Assembly (NCBI GenBank): GCA_019638845.1
Contig: JAHBSZ010000003.1
Span: forward strand, 466,835 to 530,834
Length of the DNA: 64,000 nucleotides
Direction: 5' to 3'
Source: Salinibacterium sp.
GTDB lineage: Bacteria > Actinomycetota > Actinomycetes > Actinomycetales > Microbacteriaceae
In this document: piece after piece, positions 19,313 to 30,533 of the stretch
How the letters are laid out: each line of letters opens with the position of its first letter
Position numbering within the stretch: the stretch's first letter is position 1
Translations under genes and position numbers: made by a program
The notes under the pieces: generated by a model
What the model was told of the DNA's origin: nothing
Database searches by the model: none
Seen by the model: only the letters and a program-made list of their open reading frames with translations

Positions 19313-19600
19313 ATGTATACCCTCAACTCTCGCGCGGACGTCGTGACGGAGCGCCCCGGTCGCTGGGCCAAGCAACTGGTGTCGCACCTGAGCAACAAGG
19401 TCAGCCACGAGAAGACCGAGCGCGGCGACGAGCTGGCAATCGGCGACGGTCTCGGCGTCGTGATCGTGGAATCAGGGTCGATCGTGCTTGAGGCTCATGC
19501 CGACAGCGCGGAGGACCTGGCACGGGTCGAAGACGTGCTCGGCCGTCACCTCGAACGTTTCGCCGAGAAAGACGGGCTCAAAGTCACCTGGTCACGATGA
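19313..19600 (+). CDS. DUF2218 family protein
   Basis: 95 aa from ATG 19313 with GGAGG eight bases upstream. Matches the small DUF2218 family: MYTLNSRADVVTERPGRWAKQLVSHLSNK at the start, a central region with acidic strands, and the C-terminal VLGRHLERFAEKDGLKVTW. Family members are often near siderophore-interacting proteins, but no iron genes are seen here. Function unknown. Its last 17 bp overlap the convergent methyltransferase gene. Confidence 0.82.
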   Translation: MYTLNSRADVVTERPGRWAKQLVSHLSNKVSHEKTERGDELAIGDGLGVVIVESGSIVLEAHADSAEDLARVEDVLGRHLERFAEKDGLKVTWSR

Positions 19601-20318
19601 CCACGGTCGTACTGATGCTTGCTGTCAGGCCATAGCCCCGAGCGATTTCTGCCACGAGAGGCGCCTGCTTCGTGCTCACCTCGGTGAGCAGCGTGCCGCT
19701 CGGCGCGAGCCACTGCGCTGCTTCAGCGAGGATGCGACGCACGAGGTCGAGGCCATCCGCTCCCCCATCCAGCGCTAGTGAGGGCTCAAAGTCGCGCGCC
19801 TCGTGGGGCAAGAGTGCAATCTCGTCCGTCGGAACGTAGGGAGCGACCACGACGATGAGGTCGAACACCACGCCCCGTGGGAGTGCGTCGTAGAGATCGC
19901 CCTCGAATACGCGCGACACGTTCTGACGGGCAACAGCGACTGCCACGGAGTCGAGCTCGGTCGAATACAGGTCAGCACCCAGCGCCGCGGCGACGGCGGC
20001 GCCTACGGCTCCACTTCCGCAGCACAGGTCGAGCACCGTGCGCCCGCCGCGTGCGACCGCCAGGTCGACGAGGCGCTCCGTTCGCGGCCGCGGTACGAAG
20101 ACTCCGGGAGCTACTGCGTAGCGACGTCCAGAGAACTCCGCCCAGCCGAGCACGTGCTCGAGAGGTAGACCGTCGACACGGAGCTTGATCATGCGCTCGA
20201 GTTCGGCGCTGTCGTCGGTCTCCGCAAGGAGGAGCGCTGCCTCATCCTCCGCGAAGACACACCCGGCGGCCCGAAGACGGAGCACCAGTTCGTCGACACG
20301 GTTCCCAGTCACAGGCAC
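19584..20318 (-). CDS. PrmC-like SAM-dependent methyltransferase
   Basis: 244 aa, homologous to protein N5-glutamine methyltransferases (PrmC/HemK): an N-terminal helical domain, LEHVLGWAEFSGRRYAVAPGVFVPRPRTE, the SAM-binding VLDLCCGSGAVGAAVA, and a catalytic loop reading VAPYVPTDE. The canonical catalytic NPPY is altered to VAPY, as in the second, uncharacterised actinobacterial PrmC paralogue, so release-factor methylation should not be assumed. It overlaps DUF2218 at its 3' end and is divergent from the SRPBCC gene, with starts 10 bp apart. Confidence 0.85.
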   Translation of the reverse strand: MPVTGNRVDELVLRLRAAGCVFAEDEAALLLAETDDSAELERMIKLRVDGLPLEHVLGWAEFSGRRYAVAPGVFVPRPRTERLVDLAVARGGRTVLDLCCGSGAVGAAVAAALGADLYSTELDSVAVAVARQNVSRVFEGDLYDALPRGVVFDLIVVVAPYVPTDEIALLPHEARDFEPSLALDGGADGLDLVRRILAEAAQWLAPSGTLLTEVSTKQAPLVAEIARGYGLTASISTTVVIVTR

Positions 20319-20327
20319 AATCTACCT

Positions 20328-20720
20328 ATGGAATCGCAGCACCTGAGCGTGTACATCCGGCGCAGCGTCGATGACGTCTACGCTTACGCGGCGAACCCGT
20401 CGAACCTTCCCGCGTGGGCGGAAGGGCTCTCCTCCGGCATCGAACTCGTGAATGGTGACTGGACGTCGATCTCGCCCATGGGAAAAGTCATCGTGGAGAT
20501 GATCGAGCCGAATGACCTAGGCGTTCTCGACCACTGGGTCACAACGTCGGACGGGAGTGTGTTCTACAACCCGATGCGAGTTATCGAGGCCGGCCACGGC
20601 TGCGAAGTGGTCTTCACCCTGCGCCGCCAACCCGGGATGTCTGACGACAGTTTCGAAACCGACGCGATAGCGATAATCACAGACCTGAGCACCCTCAAGG
20701 GCATCCTCGAGCGGGGCTAG
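20328..20720 (+). CDS. SRPBCC (START-like) domain protein
   Basis: 130 aa with the pattern of a polyketide cyclase/START fold: an N-terminal strand LSVYIRRSVDDVYAYAANPSNLPAWAEG, a run of beta strands, and a C-terminal long helix (DAIAIITDLSTLKGILERG). These proteins bind hydrophobic ligands in a helix-grip pocket; the ligand is unknown. ATG 20328. The RNase P RNA gene ends just downstream on the opposite strand. Confidence 0.78.
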   Translation: MESQHLSVYIRRSVDDVYAYAANPSNLPAWAEGLSSGIELVNGDWTSISPMGKVIVEMIEPNDLGVLDHWVTTSDGSVFYNPMRVIEAGHGCEVVFTLRRQPGMSDDSFETDAIAIITDLSTLKGILERG

Positions 20721-20728
20721 CGCTGTGA

Positions 20729-21120
20729 GTGAATGGGCCGGCTGATACGCCGGGTTCTGTCCACGCAACGAGTGCGCTGGACGGCCATCTATCTACGACG
20801 TACGTTGCCGCACGCCTCTAGCGGTCTACCCGGAAGCTGGGCGAGCCACCCGTAGCGCTTCCTGTCTGACCTTGCTCCGGACGAGGTTTACCTAGCCGGC
20901 CACGTCACCGCGGCCGCTGGTGGTCTCTTACACCACCGTTTCACCCTTACCTGCGCCTTGCGGCACCGGCGGTCTACTTTCTGTTGCACTGTTCTCGCGG
21001 GTTGCCCCGGGTGGGAGTTACCCACCGTCCTGCTCTGTGGAGCCCGGACGTTCCTCGGGAGCTGTAGCACTTCGAAAAGCACTGCGGCTCACGCGGCCGT
21101 CTTGCCGACCCATTCGGTCG
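20729..21120 (-). ncRNA. rnpB: RNase P RNA (class A)
   Basis: Catalytic RNA that matures tRNA 5' ends. On the minus strand the 5' region reads GAGGAACGTCCGGGCTCCAC, the universal RNase P start core, and the 3' region reads ACAGAACCCGGCGTATCAGC, the universal 3' core. Helix P1 is formed by GAATGGGTCGGC (plus 21104-21115) and GCCGGCCCATTC (plus 20731-20742), 12 bp with one G-U. That gives about 390 nt, typical of high-GC actinobacteria. Exact ends are approximate. Confidence 0.95.
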
Positions 21121-21141
21121 CTAAGCCTACCTCTGGAAGAG

Positions 21142-21882
21142 CTACAGACCAGACTCCGCGGTACGCACGAGAATCGCCTCGCTGCTCGCACACATGATGA
21201 CGTCGTCGGGCGCGGCGGCGCGAATCGCCTGCATCTCGTTTTCCAGCAGCTTCACTCCGGATGCCAGAGACACTCCGCCACGCAGCATCGACGCTCCCGT
21301 GCCGTACCGGGCGCGCTGACGCTCGTAGAGTGCAAGTAGATCGGCTGGAATCTTCGCCTCGAGCGCCGCTCGACCGCCTGCTGCAGTCGCGCGCTCGGCG
21401 CCGATCGACGAGAGCGCAGCATCGCGGTCGACCTCCACCTCGGCGGTACGGGCCTGAAGCGCTTCGAATGCGGCTGTCGTGTTGTCGACCTCTGTCTGAG
21501 CGGCTTCGAGCTTCTCCATGACGGTCAACTCGATCTCTTCGAGGTCATTGAGACGCTTCCGCAGTGCTGCAAGTTCTTGCTCGAGGGCCGAAACGTCCTT
21601 CACCGACGAGCTCACCTGAAGCCGCTCGGCGTCCCGCGCGATCCGCGCCTCGACCACCTCGACGTCGGACTCGATACGCCGGAGTTCGATCTTGACGTCT
21701 TCGACGGCGCCGTTCTGCTCCCCGAGCTTGAGCCGCAGCACGTCGGCGTCCTTCGCAAAGCCCGCAAGCGTGGCGAGCTCGGGAAGACTCTTCGCGCGGT
21801 GATCGAGCTGGGCAAGCTTCGTGTCGAATGCCTGCAGATCGAGTAGCAGTGCCTGGGTCTCTGGTGCGGCTTTCAGGGCCAT
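21142..21882 (-). CDS. Zinc-ribbon coiled-coil protein with degenerate zinc site
   Basis: 246 aa. Residues about 10-170 are a long heptad-rich coiled coil (LEQELAALRKRLNDLEEIE), and the C-terminus matches the position of the C4-type zinc ribbon found in this family (the typical end is a VCGGC...RC..CGRILVR pattern). Here it reads GGVSLASGVKLLENEMQ then DDVIMCASSEAILVR, so three of the four cysteines are gone. The family is usually upstream of a ribonuclease H-like gene and downstream of Nif3, as here. ATG 21882 is preferred over GTG 21888 because of GAGAAG spacing. Role unknown. Confidence 0.8.
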   Translation of the reverse strand: MALKAAPETQALLLDLQAFDTKLAQLDHRAKSLPELATLAGFAKDADVLRLKLGEQNGAVEDVKIELRRIESDVEVVEARIARDAERLQVSSSVKDVSALEQELAALRKRLNDLEEIELTVMEKLEAAQTEVDNTTAAFEALQARTAEVEVDRDAALSSIGAERATAAGGRAALEAKIPADLLALYERQRARYGTGASMLRGGVSLASGVKLLENEMQAIRAAAPDDVIMCASSEAILVRTAESGL

Positions 21883-21895
21883 CGTCACACTTCTC

Positions 21896-22714
21896 TCATT
21901 GGATGATCGTGAAATCCCACGGGTCGGTGCGCAATTCGCTCACCGTGACCACGACGCCGGGCAGTGCCTCGCGAAGTTCCGCTGCGGCGGCGTCGAGCCA
22001 GAGCCACTCGCTCGCCCAATGCGACACGTCGATGAGGGCCGGGCCTCGGGACGCTCGGGCGTTCTCGCGGGCCTCGGACGCCGGGTGGTGGCGCAGGTCG
22101 CTTGTGATGTAAACGTCGGCGGCGAGTACCTCGGGCGCCGAAAGGTAGGCGTCGCCCGCCCCGCCACACAGCGCCACTGTCGACACGGGCTGCTCGAAGC
22201 TTCCGGAAACGCGAATGCCACTTGCCGTCGCAGGGAGGATGTCTCCCAGGGCCCGAGCCAGAGTACCGAGCGTGGCGGGAGTGGGCAGCATGCCGACGCG
22301 ACCAATTCCGCGCGCCGGGTTCGCCGCCGGCACGATCGGACGCACGTCGAGCAGCCCCAGTTTCGCGGCGAACGTCCCGGAAGTGCCGCTCTCCACCACG
22401 TCAGCGTTCGTGTGAGCGGCCAGCAATGCACAGCCGCCACGGATGAGCCGGGTCAGGGCTGCACCCTTATAGCGGTCGCTGGCTACCGTTGTCACACCGC
22501 GCAACAGCAGCGGGTGATGCACGAGCAGCATGCCGACGCCCGCCTCGAGTGCCTCGTCGACCGTGTCCAGCACGGCATCGACCGCGAGGAGAATGGATTC
22601 GACTGGGGCATCGAGGTCGCCCGCGATCAGCCCAACCGCATCCCACGCTTCGGCACCGGCGGCGGGCCAGAGCCGTTCGACTGCAGCAGCGACATCGGCA
22701 ACGGTGGTGGACAC
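21896..22714 (-). CDS. Nif3-like dinuclear metal-centre protein
   Basis: 272 aa of the NIF3/YbgI family, which form hexameric toroids with a two-metal site. Visible: EAWDAVGLIAGD near the N-terminus, MLLVHHPLLLRG with the paired His ligands, ALLAAHTNAD, and the C-terminal DVSHWASEWLW. Biochemical role is not established. Followed 13 bp downstream by the coiled-coil gene, the standard pairing. Confidence 0.92.
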   Translation of the reverse strand: MSTTVADVAAAVERLWPAAGAEAWDAVGLIAGDLDAPVESILLAVDAVLDTVDEALEAGVGMLLVHHPLLLRGVTTVASDRYKGAALTRLIRGGCALLAAHTNADVVESGTSGTFAAKLGLLDVRPIVPAANPARGIGRVGMLPTPATLGTLARALGDILPATASGIRVSGSFEQPVSTVALCGGAGDAYLSAPEVLAADVYITSDLRHHPASEARENARASRGPALIDVSHWASEWLWLDAAAAELREALPGVVVTVSELRTDPWDFTIIQ

Positions 22715-22741
22715 GTCCTCAGTCTATTAGCGGCACACGGG

Positions 22742-25759
<3,018 letters not shown>

Positions 25760-25768
25760 GCCAAAATA

Positions 25769-26677
25769 CTACGGCGACAGGCTCCCTGAGGCGGGGCGCC
25801 GAGCCGTAGCAAGAACAGTTACTGCACCGAGAATCAGTGCGAGTCCGAGCCACCCGATGCCGCCCAAACGCTCCCCCACGACCACGATTGCGAGCACGGT
25901 CGCGACCACCGGCTCCAGCAAGGTAATGGTCGTCGCCGTGCTGGAACGCAATGTACGCATGCCCACGCCGAACAGCAGATAGGCCACGAACATCGGGCCC
26001 AAAGCGAGATAGGCCGCGATGCCCACCGATTGCCACGACTGCAGCAGGGGTGCCCCGAAGACGACCAAGACGGGCGCGAGAGCCACGGCTCCCAAACCGA
26101 ACATGCCGCCCATCACTCCACGTGATGACTGCCCCGCACGGATGCCCCTGCTCGAGCAAAACGTATACAGCGCGTAGGCCAGCCCGGCGACGAGGCCGAG
26201 AAGCACCCCGGGCACGATTGCCGGGGCATCCGTCGATTCATCGCCGAGGGAGAGCAGCACGATCCCGGCGATCGCTACAGCGGTGCACGCAGCCCACAGC
26301 GTGGACGGTCTGTGCCGCTCGACCACCCACTCCAGCAGAGCGGCGAACACGGGGCCAGTGCCCAGGGAGACGACATTGCCAATCGCCACACCCGCGAGAC
26401 TCATCGAGCTGTAGAAGGCGAGCGGATAGACGAACACCCCGAGGGCACCCAGAAGGAGCCAACGACGGCTCGTGGCATCCCTGATCGCTCGAAGGGCGGG
26501 ACGAAGTGACGCGGCAAACAGCAGCAGTCCGCCGACTGTCATCGTGGACGACCCCACTGCGAGCGGACTCACCGAATCGGGGAAGAAGCTTGCGGCCGTG
26601 CCCGTCGTACCCCACAGCAGGGAGGCGAGTACCAACGCCCATGCGCCCGAACCGCGAGACGGTGAGCTGGTGGTCAT
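25769..26677 (-). CDS. EamA/DMT superfamily transporter
   Basis: 302 aa, ten membrane helices arranged as two EamA repeats. Visible: SLLWGTTGTAASFFP in helix 1, LLLFAASLRPALRAIRD, LALGPMFVAYLLFGVGMRTL and SSTATTITLLEPVVATVLAI, the family-conserved end of the second repeat. Probable metabolite exporter in the cytoplasmic membrane; substrate unknown. ATG 26677. It ends 9 bp before the permease start and may share its transcript. Confidence 0.9.
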   Translation of the reverse strand: MTTSSPSRGSGAWALVLASLLWGTTGTAASFFPDSVSPLAVGSSTMTVGGLLLFAASLRPALRAIRDATSRRWLLLGALGVFVYPLAFYSSMSLAGVAIGNVVSLGTGPVFAALLEWVVERHRPSTLWAACTAVAIAGIVLLSLGDESTDAPAIVPGVLLGLVAGLAYALYTFCSSRGIRAGQSSRGVMGGMFGLGAVALAPVLVVFGAPLLQSWQSVGIAAYLALGPMFVAYLLFGVGMRTLRSSTATTITLLEPVVATVLAIVVVGERLGGIGWLGLALILGAVTVLATARRPASGSLSP

Positions 26678-26728
26678 GATGCGAGATTAGCGGCCATGGG
26701 AACGGGTGGCCGCCATGCCGGATGCTGG

Positions 26729-26754
26729 TGGGCCCTACCGGGCTCCAACGGATA
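26729..26754 (-). repeat. Copy of the tRNA-Val 3' end (attachment-site-like)
   Basis: Bases 26729-26746 are identical (18/18) to 29707-29724, the T-arm and acceptor end of the tRNA-Val gene, in the same orientation; extended to 26754, the match is 24/26. The rest of a tRNA is not present here. It lies between the EamA and TetR genes. Confidence 0.8.
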
Positions 26755-26858
26755 GTTTCGTGACGAAGAGCCTTCTGGGGCGGCGACTCGGGTGCATCCA
26801 GAATCTGTGCCCCATAGGGTGATGGTTGTCGAGGTCGACGACCCCAGAGAAAGGCGCC

Positions 26859-27452
26859 ATGGCCAGCCCCAAAGACCCCGCGGTCTCGCGCATCGATGTG
26901 GAACGCCACCGGCGGGCGCTACTTGCGGCCGCTGCGGATGAGCTCGCCCGCAATCCCGATTCGTCAATGTCGGATGTCGCACAGGCGGCGAATTTGACGC
27001 GGGCAACCCTTTATCGTCACTTTCGCAACCGTGAGACCCTGCTGAAGGCGATTCAAGCGGAGGCCTTCACTCGTGCCTCGGAGACACTCATCGCGTGTCG
27101 TCTCGATGAAGGAAGCGCTTTGGAAGCGATCGAGCGCGTGATCACCGCCTTGAGCACGCAGGGCATGCGGTTCCGCATGATCCTGATGCGAGTGTCCGAT
27201 AACGCGCGATTTCTCACGCAACGCGACCACATTCTCGCCCCCTTGATTGACGTTGTCACGCGAGGTCAGCGTGAAGGTGACATTCGCACCGACCTATCGC
27301 CGGAGTGGGTAGTTACCGTCCTTGCGTCCCTGCTCGTTGCCGCGGTGCGGGGCGCGCCGATAGCGAATCAGTCAGACTCTGACATCGCCGACCTAATCAG
27401 CCGAACCCTCATCGGTGGCATCTCGACAGGACGAGCGGCAGTCGATTCATAA
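26859..27452 (+). CDS. TetR family regulator
   Basis: 197 aa. N-terminal helix-turn-helix: RRALLAAAADELARNPDSSMSD followed by VAQAANLTRATLYRHFRNRETLL, a clear TetR DNA-binding domain. The C-terminal ligand domain is not diagnostic. ATG 26859 has AGAAAGG a few bases upstream; an in-frame start at 26826 lacks one. The MMPL transporter gene begins 88 bp downstream, so it is the obvious target. The pair lies between the tRNA-Val 3'-end copies. Confidence 0.9.
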   Translation: MASPKDPAVSRIDVERHRRALLAAAADELARNPDSSMSDVAQAANLTRATLYRHFRNRETLLKAIQAEAFTRASETLIACRLDEGSALEAIERVITALSTQGMRFRMILMRVSDNARFLTQRDHILAPLIDVVTRGQREGDIRTDLSPEWVVTVLASLLVAAVRGAPIANQSDSDIADLISRTLIGGISTGRAAVDS

Positions 27453-27456
27453 AACT

Positions 27457-27470
27457 AGACAAGCGTGTCT
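27457..27470. promoter_or_regulatory. Small inverted repeat, possible TetR operator
   Basis: AGACA-AGCG-TGTCT: perfect 5-bp arms in the 88-bp gap between the TetR and MMPL genes. Placement fits an operator, but the arms are short and could be chance. Confidence 0.35.
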
Positions 27471-27540
27471 CGTTTCATCTAGTCTCATCTCGGGCACCCG
27501 ACCGGGATGCCGCACCGATGAACTGTGATGGGACAGCCCC

Positions 27541-29697
27541 ATGCTTTCCGCGCTTGCTCGCTTCTCAACTCGCCACCGATGGATTGTCGTGGCGATGTGG
27601 CTACTGCTGATCCTCGGGGCACTCCTCGGTAGCCGCGCGGCCGGCGGCACATTCAGCAATGATCTGACCCTCGCCGGCACCGACTCGCAGGCGGCCTACG
27701 ACACCCTCCGAGCGCAGATCCCTGAACTCTCGGGCGACGGAATGCAAGTGCTCGTACACAGCGGTGACACCGCGAATCCCGTCACGTCAACGGCACTGCG
27801 GGCCGCCGTGGAGGAGGCCGTCGCCACGGTCGGAGCCCTGGACGGCGTGGCCGCCGCCCGGTCGCCCTATAGCCCGCCCCTTCCTATGATCTCCGCGGAT
27901 TCGACGACGGCGATGGTGACGATCCAGTTCACCGATCGAGCCAAGGACATCCCTGCCGCGACGTTGGCGGCGGCACAAGGCGCCTTCGATGGGGTGCGCG
28001 ATGTCGGCGGTCAGGTCGAATTCGGAGGTCCTGCGACGCAAGCCGAGTCGGGGCCGTCAGGAAGCGAGGCCTACGGTCTGCTCGCGGCAGCGTTGGTGTT
28101 GTTGCTGGTCTTCGGTTCTCTGTTCGCGATGCTGGCCACTCTCCTCACCGCAATCGTTGCCTTAGGGGTCGGGCTCGCCTCGATGTCGATGGTGGCTTCG
28201 TTTGTGACGATTGGCACGTCTGGCCCCATCGTTGCGGCGATGATCGGTCTTGGCGTGGGCATCGACTACGCGCTGCTCATCGTCACGCGACATCGAGAGG
28301 GGATTGCTCAGGGACTCGCTCCGAACGATTCAATCGTTATCTCTATGACCACCGCTGGACGTTCGGTCCTGGTGGCAGGTGCCACCGTGATCATCGCCAT
28401 TCTCAGCCTGTACGCGATCGGTATCCCTTTTGTGTCGTCCCTAGGGCTTGCCGCAGCCGTGGTGGTCAGCGCGACGATGCTGGCGGCGGTCACCCTGTTG
28501 CCAGCGCTATTGGCCATCTTCGGTCGGAACCTTGACCGCGTCCGCGTGCGCAAGATGGGGATCACGCGCCCTCTGGGAGCAGCCGCAGACGAGGGCGATC
28601 CGTCGCAGGATGCAGGCTGGAGGGGCTGGGTCGGACGCATCCAGCGACGGCGTTGGATCGCCGCGTTTGCCGCTCTGGTGGTTCTGGCGATTCTGGCCGT
28701 GCCTTTGCTCTCGCTGCGCCTCGGAACCGCCGACGGTGGTGCTCAAGCCGCCGACACAACGCAACGGAAGGCCTACGACCTCATCGTCGACGGGTTCGGG
28801 GCAGGATGGGCTGGCCCGCTACTGATCACCGCCGACTTCGGCGCGGATTCCTCGCCGGATCAGATCCAGGCATCGAGCGCCGAGCTGCGCACCGAGCTCG
28901 CCGCGGTCGACGGGGTCAGTGCGGTGACCCAGCCGCGCCTCGGAACCGACGGCACGACCGCGGTTTATACCGTGATACCCACCAGTTCGCCGGATGAAGC
29001 GGCCACCGAAACGCTGGTGCACATCCTGCGCGACAGGGTGCTGCCCGCGGCGGCGGCGGGAGCCGTGAGCCACGTCGGTGGTGCGACAGCGACGAGCATT
29101 GATCTGGCCGATACGCTCCTCGCACAGATCGGTTGGTTCATTCTGATCGTCGTTGGATTGGCGTTCATCGTGTTGCTGATCGAGTTCAAGGCGCCGTTCA
29201 TCGCCGCGATGGCAGTGCTGATGAACCTCCTCGCGGTCGGGGCGGCCTACGGGCCGGTCGTCGCGGTGTTCCAGTGGGGATGGTGGCCCGCAGACGTCCT
29301 CGGGGTGGTCCCCGGCCCGGTCGAGTCATTCGTGCCGGTCATGCTCTTCGCAGTGTTGTTCGGCCTGTCCACCGACTACACGGTCTTTCTGCTCAGCCGC
29401 ATTCGAGAGGAATTGGTCGGCGGCTCGAACCCCGACAGGGCGGTTCGCGATGGACTGGCCGCCACGGCAAGAGTCATTATGGCCGCAGCATCGGTGATGG
29501 TGGTCGTTTTCGGCAGCTTCATTCTCAACGATCAACGCACCGTGACGATGTTTGGCTTTGGCTTGGCCGTGGCTATCGCCGTCTATGCGGCTGTCGTGAT
29601 ACTCGTACTCATTCCAGCTCTGCTCGCAATCGCGGGGCGCGCCGCATGGGGGCGGCGGAGCAGTTCTCGGAGCGTGCCCCTAGTGGGCTCGCAATAG
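27541..29697 (+). CDS. MMPL/RND family transporter
   Basis: 718 aa, the length of YdfJ-type MMPL transporters. Twelve membrane helices in two sets, each preceded by an extracytoplasmic loop. Visible: ALARFSTRHRWIVVAMWLLL (helix 1), IGLGVGIDYALLIVTRHREG (helix 4, with the proton-relay Asp-Tyr pair), LFGLSTDYTVFLLSRIREE in the second half, and SVMVVVFGSFILN. Probable drug or lipid exporter regulated by the adjacent TetR protein. ATG 27541. It ends 10 bp before the tRNA-Val 3' end. Confidence 0.92.
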   Translation: MLSALARFSTRHRWIVVAMWLLLILGALLGSRAAGGTFSNDLTLAGTDSQAAYDTLRAQIPELSGDGMQVLVHSGDTANPVTSTALRAAVEEAVATVGALDGVAAARSPYSPPLPMISADSTTAMVTIQFTDRAKDIPAATLAAAQGAFDGVRDVGGQVEFGGPATQAESGPSGSEAYGLLAAALVLLLVFGSLFAMLATLLTAIVALGVGLASMSMVASFVTIGTSGPIVAAMIGLGVGIDYALLIVTRHREGIAQGLAPNDSIVISMTTAGRSVLVAGATVIIAILSLYAIGIPFVSSLGLAAAVVVSATMLAAVTLLPALLAIFGRNLDRVRVRKMGITRPLGAAADEGDPSQDAGWRGWVGRIQRRRWIAAFAALVVLAILAVPLLSLRLGTADGGAQAADTTQRKAYDLIVDGFGAGWAGPLLITADFGADSSPDQIQASSAELRTELAAVDGVSAVTQPRLGTDGTTAVYTVIPTSSPDEAATETLVHILRDRVLPAAAAGAVSHVGGATATSIDLADTLLAQIGWFILIVVGLAFIVLLIEFKAPFIAAMAVLMNLLAVGAAYGPVVAVFQWGWWPADVLGVVPGPVESFVPVMLFAVLFGLSTDYTVFLLSRIREELVGGSNPDRAVRDGLAATARVIMAAASVMVVVFGSFILNDQRTVTMFGFGLAVAIAVYAAVVILVLIPALLAIAGRAAWGRRSSSRSVPLVGSQ

Positions 29698-29706
29698 CAG
29701 TGTGAA

Positions 29707-29732
29707 GTGGGCCCTACCGGGCTCGAACCGAT
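29707..29732 (-). repeat. tRNA-Val 3' end, partner of the repeat at 26729
   Basis: Inside the tRNA gene: 18 bases identical to 26729-26746. Same-orientation copies almost 3 kb apart bracket the TetR-MMPL pair, the arrangement left by integration into a tRNA 3' end. Confidence 0.7.
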
Positions 29733-29780
29733 GACATCCACGGTGTAAACGTGGCGCTCTACCAACTGAGCTAAAGGCCC
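29708..29780 (-). tRNA. tRNA-Val (anticodon TAC)
   Basis: Seventy-three bases on the minus strand with all four arms: acceptor GGGCCTT/AGGGCCC, D-arm GCTC-AGTTGGTA-GAGC, anticodon stem CCACG/CGTGG around the loop TTTACAC (anticodon TAC), and T-arm with TTCGAGC. Discriminator A; no CCA is encoded. Its 3' end matches the repeat at 26729. Confidence 0.96.
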
Positions 29781-29854
29781 GTCACCCGGCATATCCGGGA
29801 CGACGCGTGACCATGTTACAGGCCCGTTGACCTTCGCAGGCATAGGCTCGGCCC

Positions 29855-30505
29855 ATGGCAAAACCGAAGGCGCCCGAGAAACACTTCGAGCACCGGTGGC
29901 CCATGCTGATCACAACCCTGGGCGCCTTCGCGCTGTACCTTCTGCTCCCCGCCGAGATCTCGTTCTTTCCGGGCTGGCTGGTCCCGGTGATCGGCCTCGT
30001 AGTTCTGGCTCCGCTCGTGTTCATGAACCCGAGACGGATCCACCGCGAGACCGTCTGGTCCCGTTGGATAGCCACCGGGTTCGCGATAGCCCTTGCCCTC
30101 GTCAATCAGGTGTATGTCGTCGTGATCGTGACCAGATTGGTCGACGGGCAGATCAAGGGCCCGACCATCCTCCTCGCCGCATTTGCAGTCTGGATCACCA
30201 ATGTGATCGCGTTCACCCTCGTGTATTGGGAGCTAGATCAGGGCGGTCCCTACGCACGCCGGATCGAGGGTGTGCGCGATGATGCACCCCAAGACTTCCG
30301 CTTTCCGCAGCAGGAGGACGGGTCTGCCTGGAACCCGGTGTTCTTCGACTACGCGTTCTTCTCGCTGTCGAACATGATGGCCTTCAGCCCCACCGATACG
30401 ATGCCGCTGACCCTGCGCGCCAAAGGTCTCATGGCATACCAAGCACTCACCGGATTCGTGCTTCTAGCGTTGGTGATATCGCGCGCCGTCAATATCCTTA
30501 CCTAG
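29855..30505 (+). CDS. Four-helix membrane protein, paralogue of the next gene
   Basis: 216 aa. Membrane helices near residues 18-35, 39-57, 70-95 and 190-213, with further hydrophobic stretches between. The segment FFDYAFFSLSNMMAFSPTDTMPLTLRAKGLMAYQALTGFV resembles a pore-helix plus inner-helix arrangement, but no potassium-channel GYG filter is present; the layout recalls DUF1345-like proteins. ATG 29855. The next gene is a clear paralogue (shared HRWP..., VFMNP/VAMNP, WSR, YWELDQGGP/YWEMDRGGP, AFSP.DAMPL). Function unknown. Confidence 0.75.
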   Translation: MAKPKAPEKHFEHRWPMLITTLGAFALYLLLPAEISFFPGWLVPVIGLVVLAPLVFMNPRRIHRETVWSRWIATGFAIALALVNQVYVVVIVTRLVDGQIKGPTILLAAFAVWITNVIAFTLVYWELDQGGPYARRIEGVRDDAPQDFRFPQQEDGSAWNPVFFDYAFFSLSNMMAFSPTDTMPLTLRAKGLMAYQALTGFVLLALVISRAVNILT

Positions 30506-30533
30506 GCGATTTCGGCGTCATACACTCTGCGTC

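Noticed and set aside
20726-21120. Small open frames in the rnpB region
   Set aside because: They lie within the RNase P RNA and lack ribosome sites.
26826-26858. Longer start of the TetR gene
   Set aside because: ATG 26859 has a better ribosome site, and the extra 11 residues are not family-like.
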